The notes beneath the pieces were generated by a model. The model was not told the origin of the DNA, made no database searches, and saw only the letters and a program-made list of their open reading frames with translations. Below are positions 16,215 through 26,900 of a stretch of 38,020 bases of DNA, piece after piece (the stretch's first letter is position 1; each line of letters starts with the position of its first letter). The translations under genes and the position numbers were made by a program. Location: contig NZGD01000028.1 in the NCBI GenBank assembly GCA_002690925.1, forward strand, positions 1 to 38,020, written 5' to 3'. The DNA comes from Rhodopirellula sp. (GTDB lineage Bacteria; Planctomycetota; Planctomycetia; Pirellulales; Pirellulaceae).

Positions 16215-17174
16215 ATGTTTAACAGTCCACTCTTTAAAGCCGGATACCAACCGCAGTTCTCAGGCCACGAAACCTTTCCGATGCGCTACGGATGGCTAAA
16301 GAAGGCGTACGATGCGGTAAAAGACTCTCAAGAAAGCAATCACGACCACTCCGTCTTTAACGATGAGGGCGCCATTGCACGGTTCGGCGTGGGCAAAAAT
16401 ATGGTTGCCTCGATACGTCATTGGGCAACGCAATGTGACGTCATCAAGCCCGGCAATAAGGGCAATCAGGCTGAAGTAAGCGAAATTGGGAAAAAGATAT
16501 TTGATGACAATGGGTTAGACCCATTCATGGAATACCCCTCTACCCCCTGGTTGTTGCACTGGAAACTCGCCTCTAACAAAAAATTGACTACCTGGTTTTG
16601 GGTTTTTAGCCATTTCCCCACAGATAGTTTTGAGCGAGACAACATTGTTCAAGCGTTAGAAAAGCTTGGTAACGAACAAGGGTGGTCAAGGATGTCCAAA
16701 TCCACCATTAAGCGTGACGTAGAGTGCTTTGTCCGCACCTATGCAGCCAAGCCGGCCACAGGAAAGCAAACGCATGAAGACACGATGGAGTCTCCCCTCA
16801 CCGAGCTCAGTCTGCTAAAAGCGATTGGCAAAAAGGATGGATTCCGCGTTGTTCGTGGCCCTAAAGCTACATTGGGTGACGGAGTCTTCGCGTACGCTGT
16901 TGTTAGTTTTTGGAACGGCTATTCTACAGCCAATACGATTTCTCTTGAGGCTCTCGCACATCAACCTGGCTCACCCGGCAAAGTCTTTCAGCTAAGCGAA
17001 GATGATTTAACCGATCGCCTCACGCGCATCGAGATGGCGACGAATGGAAAACTGGAATGGTCCGAAACGGCTGGCCTAAAACAGCTCGTTAGATCTGAAA
17101 AAATGCTAGACCAAGATGCGCTTCAATTGATCGATATTGACTATCAAGGCGAATACGAAGGAAAGGTTGCCTAA
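16215..17174 (+). CDS. sspB: SspB, DUF4007 family DNA phosphorothioation protein
   Basis: A 319-residue DUF4007 protein. The hallmark SGHETFPMRYGWLKKAY is at residues 16-32, followed by GVGKNMVASIRHW (58-70), IGKKIFDDNG (91-100) and STPWLLHWKLA (109-119). In the characterised Ssp system, SspB nicks DNA and is needed, with SspC and SspD, to place single-strand phosphorothioate marks. The ATG has AGGGGA nearby and a promoter-like pair upstream. Its stop overlaps the sspC start by one base (TAATG). Length and motif order suit the family. A diverged relative lies at 28426-29265 in the downstream operon. Confidence 0.85.
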   Translation: MFNSPLFKAGYQPQFSGHETFPMRYGWLKKAYDAVKDSQESNHDHSVFNDEGAIARFGVGKNMVASIRHWATQCDVIKPGNKGNQAEVSEIGKKIFDDNGLDPFMEYPSTPWLLHWKLASNKKLTTWFWVFSHFPTDSFERDNIVQALEKLGNEQGWSRMSKSTIKRDVECFVRTYAAKPATGKQTHEDTMESPLTELSLLKAIGKKDGFRVVRGPKATLGDGVFAYAVVSFWNGYSTANTISLEALAHQPGSPGKVFQLSEDDLTDRLTRIEMATNGKLEWSETAGLKQLVRSEKMLDQDALQLIDIDYQGEYEGKVA

Positions 17175-20100
17175 TGCCGCTATCAGACACCGTTCACGTT
17201 GAGAGGCGTTTTCAGCGTTCCATCCGGATCGACACCGATTTACAGAACCCCGATGCCCTAACCGGGTTCATTTGCCCCGAGTCGTCTGCCACCGTTCTTT
17301 CGACCATGGCTAGCCATATCACTGAGAGTGGCCAAGCCGCATTTACTTGGACCGGCCCATACGGCAGCGGGAAATCCAGCCTCGTTATTGCCCTGAGCGC
17401 GCTCACGGCAAAAAGTAAGGCACAACGCGATCAAGCGAAACTTGCAGTCGGTGCATCAACCGCTCAAAAAGTCTGGAGCGCCCTACCCCCTGGCAGGCAA
17501 GGTTGGACTACGATCCCTGTAGTAGGACAACGTGCCTCGGCTCGAAAGGTCATTGGAGAAGCGCTCATCCAAAACGGATTAGCGTACTTGGAGCCTGACG
17601 AGGGCTGGAACGATACAAATATCGTCCAAACACTCCTAGGCGCAGCGAACAATATCCCAGGCAGGGGCGGCCTCCTCTTGTTCATTGATGAAATGGGCAA
17701 GTTCCTGGAAGCAGCAGCGCGTGATGGTTCTGATCTCTATCTCTTCCAACAGTTAGCAGAGATCGCCTCCCGCTCGGATGGCAAGCTCGTTGTTATTGGG
17801 ATTCTCCACCAGGCTTTCGGAGAGTACGCCAACCGCCTTTCTCGTGATGCTCGAGATGAGTGGTCGAAGATCCAAGGGCGATTTGTAGACCTTGCGGTCA
17901 ACACAGCTGGAGAAGAGCAAATTGACCTTCTTGCTCGGGCAATTCGGTCTGATCACGACTCCAGCAAGGTTAGTCACGAGGCATCCGTCACAGCTGAGAC
18001 GATACGCTCACACAAACCAGGCGTTAGCGAAAACCTTGCGCCCCTCCTCGAGAACACATGGCCGCTACATCCCGTAGTCGCCGCCCTACTCGGCCCAATC
18101 TCACGCCGGCGCTTTGGCCAGAACCAAAGAAGTTTGTTTGGGTTTCTGAATTCGGCGGAGCCAAACGGCTTTCAAGACTTTCTTAGGGTGTCAGATGGCG
18201 AACAAACGTATAGCCCCAGCCGCCTGTGGGATTACCTGAGAGTCAATTTAGAACCGTCCATCATCGCCTCACCCGATGGCCATCGATGGGCCATGGCCGC
18301 TGAAGCGTTAGATCGATGCGAGGCGAATGGGGGAAGCGTTGTCCACATTCAGCTCCTAAAAACCATCGCTGTTTTGGATCTTTTCCGCGAACGTTCTGGG
18401 CTTTACCCCGGCCAAGAACTTCTCTACACAACGGTGCAAGCTTCCAAAGAGGCGATTGACTCCGCGCTAGACGACCTACGGCGCTGGTCATTTGTGATCT
18501 ATCGAAAGCACCTGACTTCGTATGCAATCTATGCGGGAAGTGACTTCGATATCGAGTCCGCCATTGAGCAAGCCTTGCAAGAAGTGCGAGACGTTAATTT
18601 CGAGACCCTACAACGCATGGCCGGAATGCAGCCCATTCTTGCCAAGCGACATTATTTTGAGACGGGTGCACTGCGTTGGTTTGATGTTCAGCTTGGCTCG
18701 CTGACTGCGGCAACGTCCAATGCCACGCAATTCATTCCTCACCAGGGGACTATTGGTCTCTACTTGCTAGCACTTCCAACGGAGGGAGAAGACAGTCAAA
18801 CCGCTCGCTCACGTTGCAAAGAAGCTTCCAGGAAAGCGTCGAAGGAAGGCCTAAACATCGTTGTTGGTTTCCCACTGCAGGCTTGGACCATCATAGAGCT
18901 ATCTAAGGAGCTGAAAGCGCTGGAGAAGGTTCGTGATGAACATACGGAAATCCAGGGCGATCTCGTTGCTCACAGAGAAGTAAACAGTCGCCTAATTGCC
19001 CTGCAAAACCAGCTTGAAGCAGAGCTTCAACAAGCGATGTTGAATGCTGTTTGGTTTGAAAATGGGCAAGAGCTAAAACGCATGACCACGCGGGCGCTCA
19101 ACAACAAAGCGTCCGATGTTGCGGAAGATCTATACCCAGACACTCCTCGAATCAAAAACGAGCTCCTCAATAGAACAAAGCCTTCAAGTAGCGCCATTGC
19201 TGCACAAAATGCGCTTCTAAAAGCGATGGCAAACAACCTTGGCGAAAACCGATTAGGTATCAGTGGGTACCCTGCTGAGGGTGGTTTGTTCGAATCCCTG
19301 CTAGAACACACCAAACTCTACGGCGACTCCGGGGACACCCTAGACTTTCGCAAGCCAAGCTGGGAGGAAGACCCTGCACGACTGTATCCAGCGTGGAGAA
19401 AAGCAGCAGAACACTTGGAATCCAACTCAGACCGTTCTGTTGGCATCGATGAGCTGTATAAGATTTGGGAAGACAAACCGATTGGCCTAAAACACGGTTT
19501 AATGCCTGTGCTGGCGATTGCGTTTATCTTGTCGCAACGGGGCAACCTCGCCTTTTACCGCGAAGGAATCTTCCAACCGCAGTTTAGCGATCTCGATGTG
19601 GATTACTTGGCGAAAGATCCCGCGTCAATCCAAGTGAGATGGATGGACCTCAGCCACTTATCGAAAGGCTTGCTTTCCGGATTGGCGGAAGTTGTGCGTG
19701 AGCTCGATACGGGGAATCCGCTAAAGGAATTAGCGCCAATCGATGTTGCCCGCGGATTGGTCGCAATTTTTGACCGCCTGCCAAATTGGACGAAGCGCAC
19801 ACAAAAACTCTCTGCCACCGCCATGAAGGTGCGCACAATATTCAAGCACGCCAGTGACCCTAACCAGCTTCTGTTCTCAGACCTTCCGGGGGTATACGAA
19901 GCGAACGCGGATATTCAAAAAGCAAAGGTGGCAGATGCGGTTATCACCACCATTAGGGAGGCAATGAAAGAGCTCGTTGATGCCTACCCCAAAATGCTTG
20001 AACGAATGTCGAGCATTCTCCTGACGGAACTGCAGGTTCCTAGCGATTCCCCCCAGGCACTTAGCGAACTGAGAGACCGCGCCGAAAATATCAAACAAAT

Positions 20101-20572
20101 GTCTGGTGATTTCAGGCTAGACGCGTTTACCAATCGAATCTCGGTGCTCGATGGCACTAACGAATCAATCGAGGGCGTTGGGAGTCTTGCCGCAAACAAG
20201 CCCCCAAGAGACTGGGTCGACGCCGACCTCGATGCGGCGTTCATCGAGACCGCAGCACTAGCACAAAAATTCGTACGAACAGAATCCTACGCCCGAGTCC
20301 AAGGCCGCAAAGACAAACGCCACGCGATGGCCGTCATCATCTCAAGAGATGGTCAGCCAAAACCTTTGGAGGCGGATTTTCAGATTACGGAGAGCGATCG
20401 GCCAAAAGTTGATGAACTGGTTTCACGACTAAAAGAATCAATGCAATCAGATAGCTCCAACAAAAAAGCCGTAATACTGGCCGCTCTTGCTGAGTTGAGC
20501 AGCGAATACATGAGCCTAGCGACCGACACTGAACAACTGAGCTTTTTGGAGGAAACCGATGTCACACCATGA
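17174..20572 (+). CDS. sspC: SspC, large P-loop ATPase of DNA phosphorothioation
   Basis: A 1132-residue ATPase. Walker A is GPYGSGKS (61-68) and the Walker B-like strand GGLLLFIDEMGKFLEAA is at about 162-178. After the ATPase core come a long helical middle (charged, coiled-coil-like around 585-620) and a mixed C-terminal region. In the described system SspC supplies ATPase activity to the SspB-SspC-SspD modification machinery. The start overlaps the sspB stop (TAATG), and its end overlaps the sspD start by 14 bases, so the three genes are translationally coupled. The ATPase resembles the core of the 1508-residue protein encoded at 23916-28442: both have G-Y/P-x-GSGKS and an F-I/F-DE-F/M-G-x-FLE Walker B. 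Confidence 0.8.
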   Translation: MPLSDTVHVERRFQRSIRIDTDLQNPDALTGFICPESSATVLSTMASHITESGQAAFTWTGPYGSGKSSLVIALSALTAKSKAQRDQAKLAVGASTAQKVWSALPPGRQGWTTIPVVGQRASARKVIGEALIQNGLAYLEPDEGWNDTNIVQTLLGAANNIPGRGGLLLFIDEMGKFLEAAARDGSDLYLFQQLAEIASRSDGKLVVIGILHQAFGEYANRLSRDARDEWSKIQGRFVDLAVNTAGEEQIDLLARAIRSDHDSSKVSHEASVTAETIRSHKPGVSENLAPLLENTWPLHPVVAALLGPISRRRFGQNQRSLFGFLNSAEPNGFQDFLRVSDGEQTYSPSRLWDYLRVNLEPSIIASPDGHRWAMAAEALDRCEANGGSVVHIQLLKTIAVLDLFRERSGLYPGQELLYTTVQASKEAIDSALDDLRRWSFVIYRKHLTSYAIYAGSDFDIESAIEQALQEVRDVNFETLQRMAGMQPILAKRHYFETGALRWFDVQLGSLTAATSNATQFIPHQGTIGLYLLALPTEGEDSQTARSRCKEASRKASKEGLNIVVGFPLQAWTIIELSKELKALEKVRDEHTEIQGDLVAHREVNSRLIALQNQLEAELQQAMLNAVWFENGQELKRMTTRALNNKASDVAEDLYPDTPRIKNELLNRTKPSSSAIAAQNALLKAMANNLGENRLGISGYPAEGGLFESLLEHTKLYGDSGDTLDFRKPSWEEDPARLYPAWRKAAEHLESNSDRSVGIDELYKIWEDKPIGLKHGLMPVLAIAFILSQRGNLAFYREGIFQPQFSDLDVDYLAKDPASIQVRWMDLSHLSKGLLSGLAEVVRELDTGNPLKELAPIDVARGLVAIFDRLPNWTKRTQKLSATAMKVRTIFKHASDPNQLLFSDLPGVYEANADIQKAKVADAVITTIREAMKELVDAYPKMLERMSSILLTELQVPSDSPQALSELRDRAENIKQMSGDFRLDAFTNRISVLDGTNESIEGVGSLAANKPPRDWVDADLDAAFIETAALAQKFVRTESYARVQGRKDKRHAMAVIISRDGQPKPLEADFQITESDRPKVDELVSRLKESMQSDSSNKKAVILAALAELSSEYMSLATDTEQLSFLEETDVTP

Positions 20573-21395
20573 GAAACACGTGCTCGGCTTGTCAGGAGGA
20601 AAGGACAGCGCCGCGCTGGCAATCTATATGCGCCAGAATTATCCGGAACTAGATATCGACTACTTCTTTACTGATACCGGAAAAGAGCTGCCGGAAGTCT
20701 ATGAGTTTCTTGGCAAACTTGAAGGCTTCCTCGGGAAACCCATTTTAAGGCTAAATCCAAATCGTGATTTCGATTACTGGCTGAAACAGTACAACAACTT
20801 TTTGCCTTCAGCTCAGACCCGCTGGTGCACGCGCCAACTTAAGTTGAAGCCCTTCGAGGATTGGATTAAGCCATTCCTTGCCGAAGGTATCGCTGTGCAT
20901 AGCTATGTAGCGATTCGGGCTGATGAGCCCTACCGCGAGGGCTACAACGCCAAACAAGACAATCTTAAAATCCACCTTCCGTTCAAGAACGATGGCATCG
21001 ATAAGCCAGGGGTGGCGGAAATCCTGGAAAGTTCCGGCCTAGGTTGGCCAAAATATTATGAGTGGAGATCACGAAGTGGCTGCACCTTCTGCTTCTACCA
21101 ACAGAAAATTGAATGGGTGCGGCTAAGTGAACGGCATCCCGAAGCATTCGAGGAGGCCAAGGCCTACGAAAAGGATGCCCTTGAGAACGGCTCACCTTTC
21201 ACCTGGAGCCAAGGGGAGTCGCTTGACGAATTGACTAAACCTGAAAGAGTGAGGCAAATCAAAGACGATTATGAGAGACGCCTTTTGAAGTTAAAGGCAA
21301 AAAAGCGACAGAATCCTTTGCGACCTGAAGCTGAATTGATTGATGTGGACGATGTCTACGGTCAGCCGAAGTTTTGTGTAGCTTGCCATAAGTAA
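20559..21395 (+). CDS. sspD: SspD, PAPS-reductase-like ATP pyrophosphatase
   Basis: A 278-residue member of the PP-loop ATP pyrophosphatase (phosphoadenosine phosphosulfate reductase) superfamily. SGGKDS at 12-17 is the PP-loop that adenylates the substrate. Cysteines C90 (TRWCTRQ), C175 and C178 (GCTFC) and C273 and C276 (CVACHK) could bind an iron-sulfur cluster, as in the related DndC. The role is activation of the DNA backbone and transfer of sulfur delivered by SspA. It overlaps sspC by 14 bases. Context (sspA-sspB-sspC beside it, no sulfate-assimilation genes) separates it from assimilatory CysH. A hairpin follows the stop. Confidence 0.85.
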   Translation: MSHHEKHVLGLSGGKDSAALAIYMRQNYPELDIDYFFTDTGKELPEVYEFLGKLEGFLGKPILRLNPNRDFDYWLKQYNNFLPSAQTRWCTRQLKLKPFEDWIKPFLAEGIAVHSYVAIRADEPYREGYNAKQDNLKIHLPFKNDGIDKPGVAEILESSGLGWPKYYEWRSRSGCTFCFYQQKIEWVRLSERHPEAFEEAKAYEKDALENGSPFTWSQGESLDELTKPERVRQIKDDYERRLLKLKAKKRQNPLRPEAELIDVDDVYGQPKFCVACHK

Positions 21396-21406
21396 AACCA
21401 AGAATG

Positions 21407-21440
21407 GAGGCTGCCTTAATCACTGTGAAGAGGCAGCCTC
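21407..21440. terminator. Hairpin between sspD and sspE, probably bidirectional
   Basis: A perfect 10-base inverted repeat, GAGGCTGCCT at 21407-21416 and AGGCAGCCTC at 21431-21440, encloses a 14-base loop in the 70-base space between the converging sspD and sspE genes. The T-rich tail is weak on both sides, so termination efficiency is uncertain, but position and stem strength fit a shared terminator. Confidence 0.7.
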
Positions 21441-21465
21441 TAATCTTCTACGGCCTAACTCATAT

Positions 21466-23676
21466 TCAATGCATTACCGCTAAACCAAACATATTGACCA
21501 ACTCAGCTTTTCGTTCCCGAAAAAAACTTGCTTTCGGAACTTGCTTTTCACCTATGCTCTCTGAATGATCGTCAAAAAGATCCTTTGTCAACTTCACCAA
21601 AGGGTGATCACTTTTTAAACCGGCTTCGGAATAAAAGTCGAATGCATCTTTAGCAGGGGTGTTTCCGCGAGTGGAGTTCACTTCAGCCGTCAGCGGCATC
21701 ATATTCCCAAGACCGTCAACAAAAAATTCCCTTTCTGCTTCTACAAAATATGCGCCTGCGTTAGACTCGTTCGGCTTTCGAGGCTCAATGTGGTCAAGCT
21801 GAAGATCTTTAACCTTTGATTGGGCGACACTATAACTAATCGCATGAGCAATTAACGAATCCTTCTCCGCGCTTGGCTGTAATGTCAACAATCGAGCAAA
21901 AAGCAATCTAACCCTCAAGTGATTGTCATCATATTTCCATAAATCAAGCCATCTTCTGAACTGAATCCTCAGTTCTGAAAACTCCTCATGGGAGATAGAA
22001 ACGGGTGCAAGATTATTATTGGTTGACTCATAATTAAACTTTTCTATTGCCCTCACAGAGAAGTCTCTAGGCTCACGGGCGGTTTGCGCCATCATTGACG
22101 CTTGCCAGAATGCCTTAGATTGCTTTTCAATCTCCTCAATTCCGTTACCTTTTACGAGCTCACTTACGACTTTGAGTACGCAATCTTCTGAGAGCTCAGC
22201 ACTACCATCGTGTTTATTCTGAATGTACTTCAAAACATAATTTATTAATCCAGAAAGAACTCCTTCATGATCTCGAGCATGCAAGAAAAGAACAGTTTTC
22301 TTAAATACAGATGCATCGGACTCAAATTCAGCTTTAACCGCTTCCAAATCCTTAAGCTTAAATCGTACGCCTACCTTATCAAGAATTACTTTGACAGCAT
22401 AAAAAACATTGAAATGAGACTTTATTTTCTCTGGAGCATAAGAATTTAAGCTATTTAAATATTCGTTAACTGCTGACCTGAAGTCCTCAGACTTGTTATA
22501 AACGACCGAAGTATTTCCAGTAATGAAAACAACACCTAAGTAAGCAATCAGCTTGGTTTTTTGCACCCCCTCATCGCCAAAAATCTTATTTACCCACTGA
22601 TCGTCAAGCTCCTGAACAACATTATCTATCTCAAGATCATCCATTTTTGAGTTAGATTCTACAAACCTTTTGTAAAAAAGGTTTTTTACTAGATCAAGGT
22701 CATCCAAAGCAAGACTTCGATCATTCAGAACCTCAAATAGAGTATAGGCGTCCCTTGAATTTCCTGTCTGGACTACACAAAGACTGATACTGCTGAGGAA
22801 ATCATCAATTTTACTCAGAATTTCTACAGCGCGATCGAATGGAGTGTTGGAATCATCAACTAGCTTTGAAAATTTTTCAAAAATACACTGTATCGCCTTA
22901 ACGAATCTTCTTTCATGATCTGAGAGAATTTCCTCTTCCTCAGCTACTACAAGCTTTGGCTTTTGCTGATCGCTCAGCAAAATAACAGACCTGGATAGGG
23001 CAGAAACCAACGCCGATTTAAAAGAAGAACGATCATAATCAAGAGCAAGCTCTTTGGTTTCTATGAAACCTTTTAGCATCTTTCGATGCCTGTGGACGTA
23101 TTCATCATCGTCTTCAAAGATATCTGGCAAGCAAATCAATTTAGCTAATTCTTTTCGACGCTGGAAAACTTCGCCATCACCTTTAGAAGCGTCCTTAAAT
23201 GTTCTTCCAACTAACGCTGAAACCTTACTAGAAAACCCATCTACCGCCCCCTCCTGCTTCGAGAGAAGCAGAAATCGAATAGCTTCATCGAATGTTTTCA
23301 AAATATCACTTGTTTCAAACGCCCGACCAGATTCAGCACAGCCTTGTCGTAAAGCCACCCTAGCTAGCAAAAATCGAACAAAGTTAGCAAGAAAAATAGT
23401 TGTAAACCGCTGTTGACCATCAATTAGCTGATGACATCGAATCGAACTCCTCTCGTCGTCAACTGTGACGATCGATCCCGCAAAGTATTTTGGGTCGTCA
23501 CCAATATCACTTGCCCAATCATCAATCAGCTTTTCAATATTTTCCGGAGTCCATTTATAAGGTCTTTGATAATGAGGAATCTTAATGAGCTGAGGAGAAC
23601 GCAGTCTTTCATCTCCTTCCGATTTCCCCGCTGTAATATTATAAAAATTTCTAATGTGTGCGCCTTTTAGATCCAT
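21466..23676 (-). CDS. sspE: SspE-type DUF262/DUF1524 effector nuclease
   Basis: A 736-residue protein with an N-terminal DUF262 NTPase domain (IPHYQRPYKW at 33-42, DGQQRFTT at 86-93) and a C-terminal DUF1524/HNH nuclease part (LDHIEP near residue 627, then NSTRGNTPAKDAF near 669). This is the GmrSD/SspE architecture. SspE uses phosphorothioate marks made by SspABCD to stimulate its NTPase and nicks phage DNA. The ATG at 23676 has GGTGA five bases upstream; a TTG at 23691 would add five residues. It converges on sspD. The gene is much richer in A and T than its neighbours, so it was probably acquired separately. SspE versus a stand-alone GmrSD rests on its position beside sspABCD. Confidence 0.8.
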   Translation of the reverse strand: MDLKGAHIRNFYNITAGKSEGDERLRSPQLIKIPHYQRPYKWTPENIEKLIDDWASDIGDDPKYFAGSIVTVDDERSSIRCHQLIDGQQRFTTIFLANFVRFLLARVALRQGCAESGRAFETSDILKTFDEAIRFLLLSKQEGAVDGFSSKVSALVGRTFKDASKGDGEVFQRRKELAKLICLPDIFEDDDEYVHRHRKMLKGFIETKELALDYDRSSFKSALVSALSRSVILLSDQQKPKLVVAEEEEILSDHERRFVKAIQCIFEKFSKLVDDSNTPFDRAVEILSKIDDFLSSISLCVVQTGNSRDAYTLFEVLNDRSLALDDLDLVKNLFYKRFVESNSKMDDLEIDNVVQELDDQWVNKIFGDEGVQKTKLIAYLGVVFITGNTSVVYNKSEDFRSAVNEYLNSLNSYAPEKIKSHFNVFYAVKVILDKVGVRFKLKDLEAVKAEFESDASVFKKTVLFLHARDHEGVLSGLINYVLKYIQNKHDGSAELSEDCVLKVVSELVKGNGIEEIEKQSKAFWQASMMAQTAREPRDFSVRAIEKFNYESTNNNLAPVSISHEEFSELRIQFRRWLDLWKYDDNHLRVRLLFARLLTLQPSAEKDSLIAHAISYSVAQSKVKDLQLDHIEPRKPNESNAGAYFVEAEREFFVDGLGNMMPLTAEVNSTRGNTPAKDAFDFYSEAGLKSDHPLVKLTKDLFDDHSESIGEKQVPKASFFRERKAELVNMFGLAVMH

Positions 23677-23915
23677 GAAATCACCAAGCAATTAACTTTG
23701 TTAAATTTTAAAATTTCGAGAGTCCTGAAATTTACGACTAACTTCTAAAGCATTAACCTAGCTTTATATAATTTTTATATTTTTTCAATTAACATGTGCG
23801 AACATTTCTTGCGTATAATAGGTTGATTTGCTGATTAAAATTCCCTTCATAATCAGTCCGATCGTTATTTAATTCCCACTTTAAGCCCATTGAGCATGCC
23901 TAAATTGTCAAAATT
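23677..23915. other. AT-rich spacer upstream of sspE
   Basis: This 239-base, strongly AT-rich spacer separates the start of sspE from the end of the leftward five-gene operon. It must hold the sspE promoter, but no box pair stands out on the minus strand. A TATAAT at 23814-23819 on the plus strand has no good -35 and leads only into antisense of the ATPase gene. Confidence 0.5.
23831..23856 (-). terminator. Weak hairpin after the five-gene operon
   Basis: CTGATTA (23831-23837) and TAATCAG (23850-23856) form a 7-base inverted repeat with a 12-base loop, about 60 bases past the stop of the leftward operon. The stem is AT-rich and no clear T-run follows, so it may equally be a protein-binding site. 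Confidence 0.3.
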
Positions 23916-26900
23916 TCATTCGCTACCTGGAGCTGCTCCCGAGTTCTCTAGCATCTTGCTTATATGGGTAGCTAATTCACCCAGCATGTCGGGATCTAAT
24001 CGCTTAATCCGAGCCAAGATGTCAGTGAAATCCAACTCGTCGAGACGTCTTTCCACACGTAGTATCAATGTCGTCAATGTTTCCCTTTCTTCTGACAGCA
24101 AGTTTTCCGGCGCTGCTCTCAATTTTCGCAACTCTTGCACGCATTCATCTCGAGACAACTGAGCCGTTTGGCTTTCGAGATGGTCAAACTGTTCCATCCA
24201 ATCTATCGAAGCCTCACGCGCTTTGATGTGCTCCAGTTGATTAATGCGACCTAATAGCAACTCCTGTGCAGTGTTAACGGCATTGAGCTCCAGCTGACCA
24301 AGGTATGACGGCAATTCGTGTTTCAAAGTCCGCAGCTTCTGGCGGGCTTCTTCTAGCGATAGCGCTTGGATGGTTTCTTCATGGGGAATAAATCCGCGCG
24401 CCCAGAGAGCGGCTTTCTCACGCACGGCAGCAACACGTTCACACGCAAAACGGTCATAAATCTCTCTGAAACTCCATAGAGGCTCAATTTCCTCTTGTTC
24501 ACACCAGTGCCCTAACTCGTCACAACGCTCAGCAATAGCCCTAGCCAACGTTTCCTCGATCTGCTCAGGCCCTCCTGAAACCTCAGTCCAGGCTTCAAAA
24601 TCCGCGCAGACCTTCTCAAGCTGACGGCGAGCATCTTCGATGTCGCCAAGATCCCGTTGTTCCGCAAAGACATTCCGCAACCGTTGCACTTGAGAGCGAA
24701 GCTGGTATGCCGAATCCAAAGAATGAATCTCTGCGTCATAAAGTTGGGCCAATGCTTTCCGGTGCTCACCAACCATCTCCGAAGCCTTCGAAGCAAAGGT
24801 CTTGAGCTGGTCCTTTAATTCATCGAGTTCGGGATCTTTTAGGATCCGACCGCCTTCCTCGAGAACGTCGATGAATCGATTAGCTTTGCTCCGTTGGTCT
24901 TCCAACTCAACGATGGTGGATTGAGACGATATGGATGTGACCTCCACAAATTGCTTCGCCTCTGCCAATGCACTTTGGTACTTAAACCTCTCTTCAACAT
25001 TGGCGATGGAGTGCGTCTTTTGCTGTTCCGCAGCGGCGGCCAATTTCGGCAGCTCCAATTTTTTAAGGGTGGTCTCGGCCTTCTCCATTTGCTTACGGAA
25101 GTCACCCACTTGCTGGGGCGAGCGACACACGGAACGCTCAATCCAGCGAGGCCCCTCCTGAGCCACCCACTCTCGAGCAACCTGTAATAGACCTTCAACC
25201 TCTTCGATGTGCGACTCTTCCCATTCGCCGTCTGTCACGAGCTCATGGAAGCCGAGAATTCGATCGCAAACCGATAGGCCGGCAATTGAATTTTCTTTCC
25301 TTAGGCGGCGTTCAAGCTCCCGCTGGATTTCTTCCGAGCGATGCTCGAAGGCCGCCAATTGCGTACGAGATGTCTGAGCCTCATCGACTAGCTTTTCAAA
25401 TTTGTAGAGAAGCTCATCGGGAATGGGATCTTCTTTCTCCATCAGTTTGGCTTGCCGATGGAATTCTAGTCGCTCTTGATGCCGAGACACGCTTTGCCAC
25501 TGGTCTATCAGACTCTGCCAGCGCTCCAACGCACCTTCACTGATCACCTGTAAGGTAGATTGCGCTAGGGCTTTGGCGTCAAAGTCAGACGTCTTCAGCG
25601 AATGGCCCAGCCAGGTAGACACATCGCAGGCCTGCCCGGCAACCGAGATCCGCCAACGCGGAACACGGCGCCCCAAGAATAGCCCCAGTAACAATCCAGC
25701 AGACGCGACGTTCAAGCCAAACGGTGGCGAAAACAGTGCTTGTCTCGTCTGATCCAATGTACGGCCCGGATTGTCCTTGTGCCACTCATCCATCTGCTCC
25801 AACACCGCTTTCAACTTCGGGTTCGACGGTACGCTCGATACATTTCCACTTCGGTCCAAAATACCCCAGGCGTCGGCCAGCACATGGGCTGCCCGGTTAC
25901 GGAGCCTTACGGGGCGCGACTGAATCCATTCGTCATTAAGCTCTCCTTTCACAAGTGCTCGAACTAACTCCAAACCGTCTTTCTTGGCCTGACTACCAGC
26001 GCCTGATCCGGTTGCAAAGCCGTCGAATGGAAAAGGAATAACATTCGGGTAACAAGTAGCGAAGATTTCTTGCCCATCCTTTGTTAAACGCCTTCCCTTG
26101 AGTTCGCCAAAGCCCGCCGCCTGGCGATGTCCTTCAGACATCGAGGCTGCAATTACTTCCTGGGCAACACTTTGACCGCGAGAGAGCTCGGCGGCGACGA
26201 AACGGCGATATCTCTCTTTTTCCTCAGCCGATAAGCCCCGCTCCAATACCCAATGGCGCTTCAGTATGTCGGCTAGACGGTCTCTAGAGTCGGGTATATA
26301 AACCAGCCATATGGGTGCATGGGCCACTCCCTTTTTCGTCAGTTCGTGGTCGAAGGCAACCGCGACTGCCTCACGAACCTCCTCCAAAAGCTCATCGGAC
26401 GAGACGTAGGTGTAAATAATTCGGCCCTTGGCCTCATTGACGTCGATAGCACGAGACCAATCTCTAAAGGCGTTGCCGATTGTTTCGGTGACCGTTTTTG
26501 AGGAGGCAAACAGCGGATCAAACTGCCAATCCTGCGTGGTAATTGAATTTTCGGGCGCAAAGCTTGTCTCGATGTAGGAAAGATTACAGAGCGTTCGGCC
26601 AAAATTAACAAACAGATTCCCCACATCACCAACATTGGGATCACTGCAACGGCTGCGCATCAAGCGCATAAATTGACCCCGTGTGGCCGCATCCTGAACC
26701 AGCTCGTACTGACCGAAATCTGAGTTCCACTCTAAGACGCCCAAATCTTCGATCAGGTTTGCTAACGTCTGGTTCAATACCGTTTCAGTGACACCTGCAG
26801 TTAGGCGCAAGAAGTAGTTATACAAGTCTTTACTGGGGAGACGGACACCAAGCTTTAGGGCTACGGCGGAGGCTGCCAGAACTTTTCGGTCCGAATGACT

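Noticed and set aside
20559..21395. Assimilatory PAPS reductase (CysH)
   Set aside because: It overlaps sspC and has no sulfate-assimilation neighbours; the extra cysteines and context fit SspD.
23814..23819. TATAAT as a plus-strand promoter
   Set aside because: No acceptable -35 at the right distance and no sense gene downstream.
24839..25198. Long antisense or alternate-frame open stretches inside the 1508-residue ATPase gene
   Set aside because: They arise from the composition of the real gene and show no motif or start signal.
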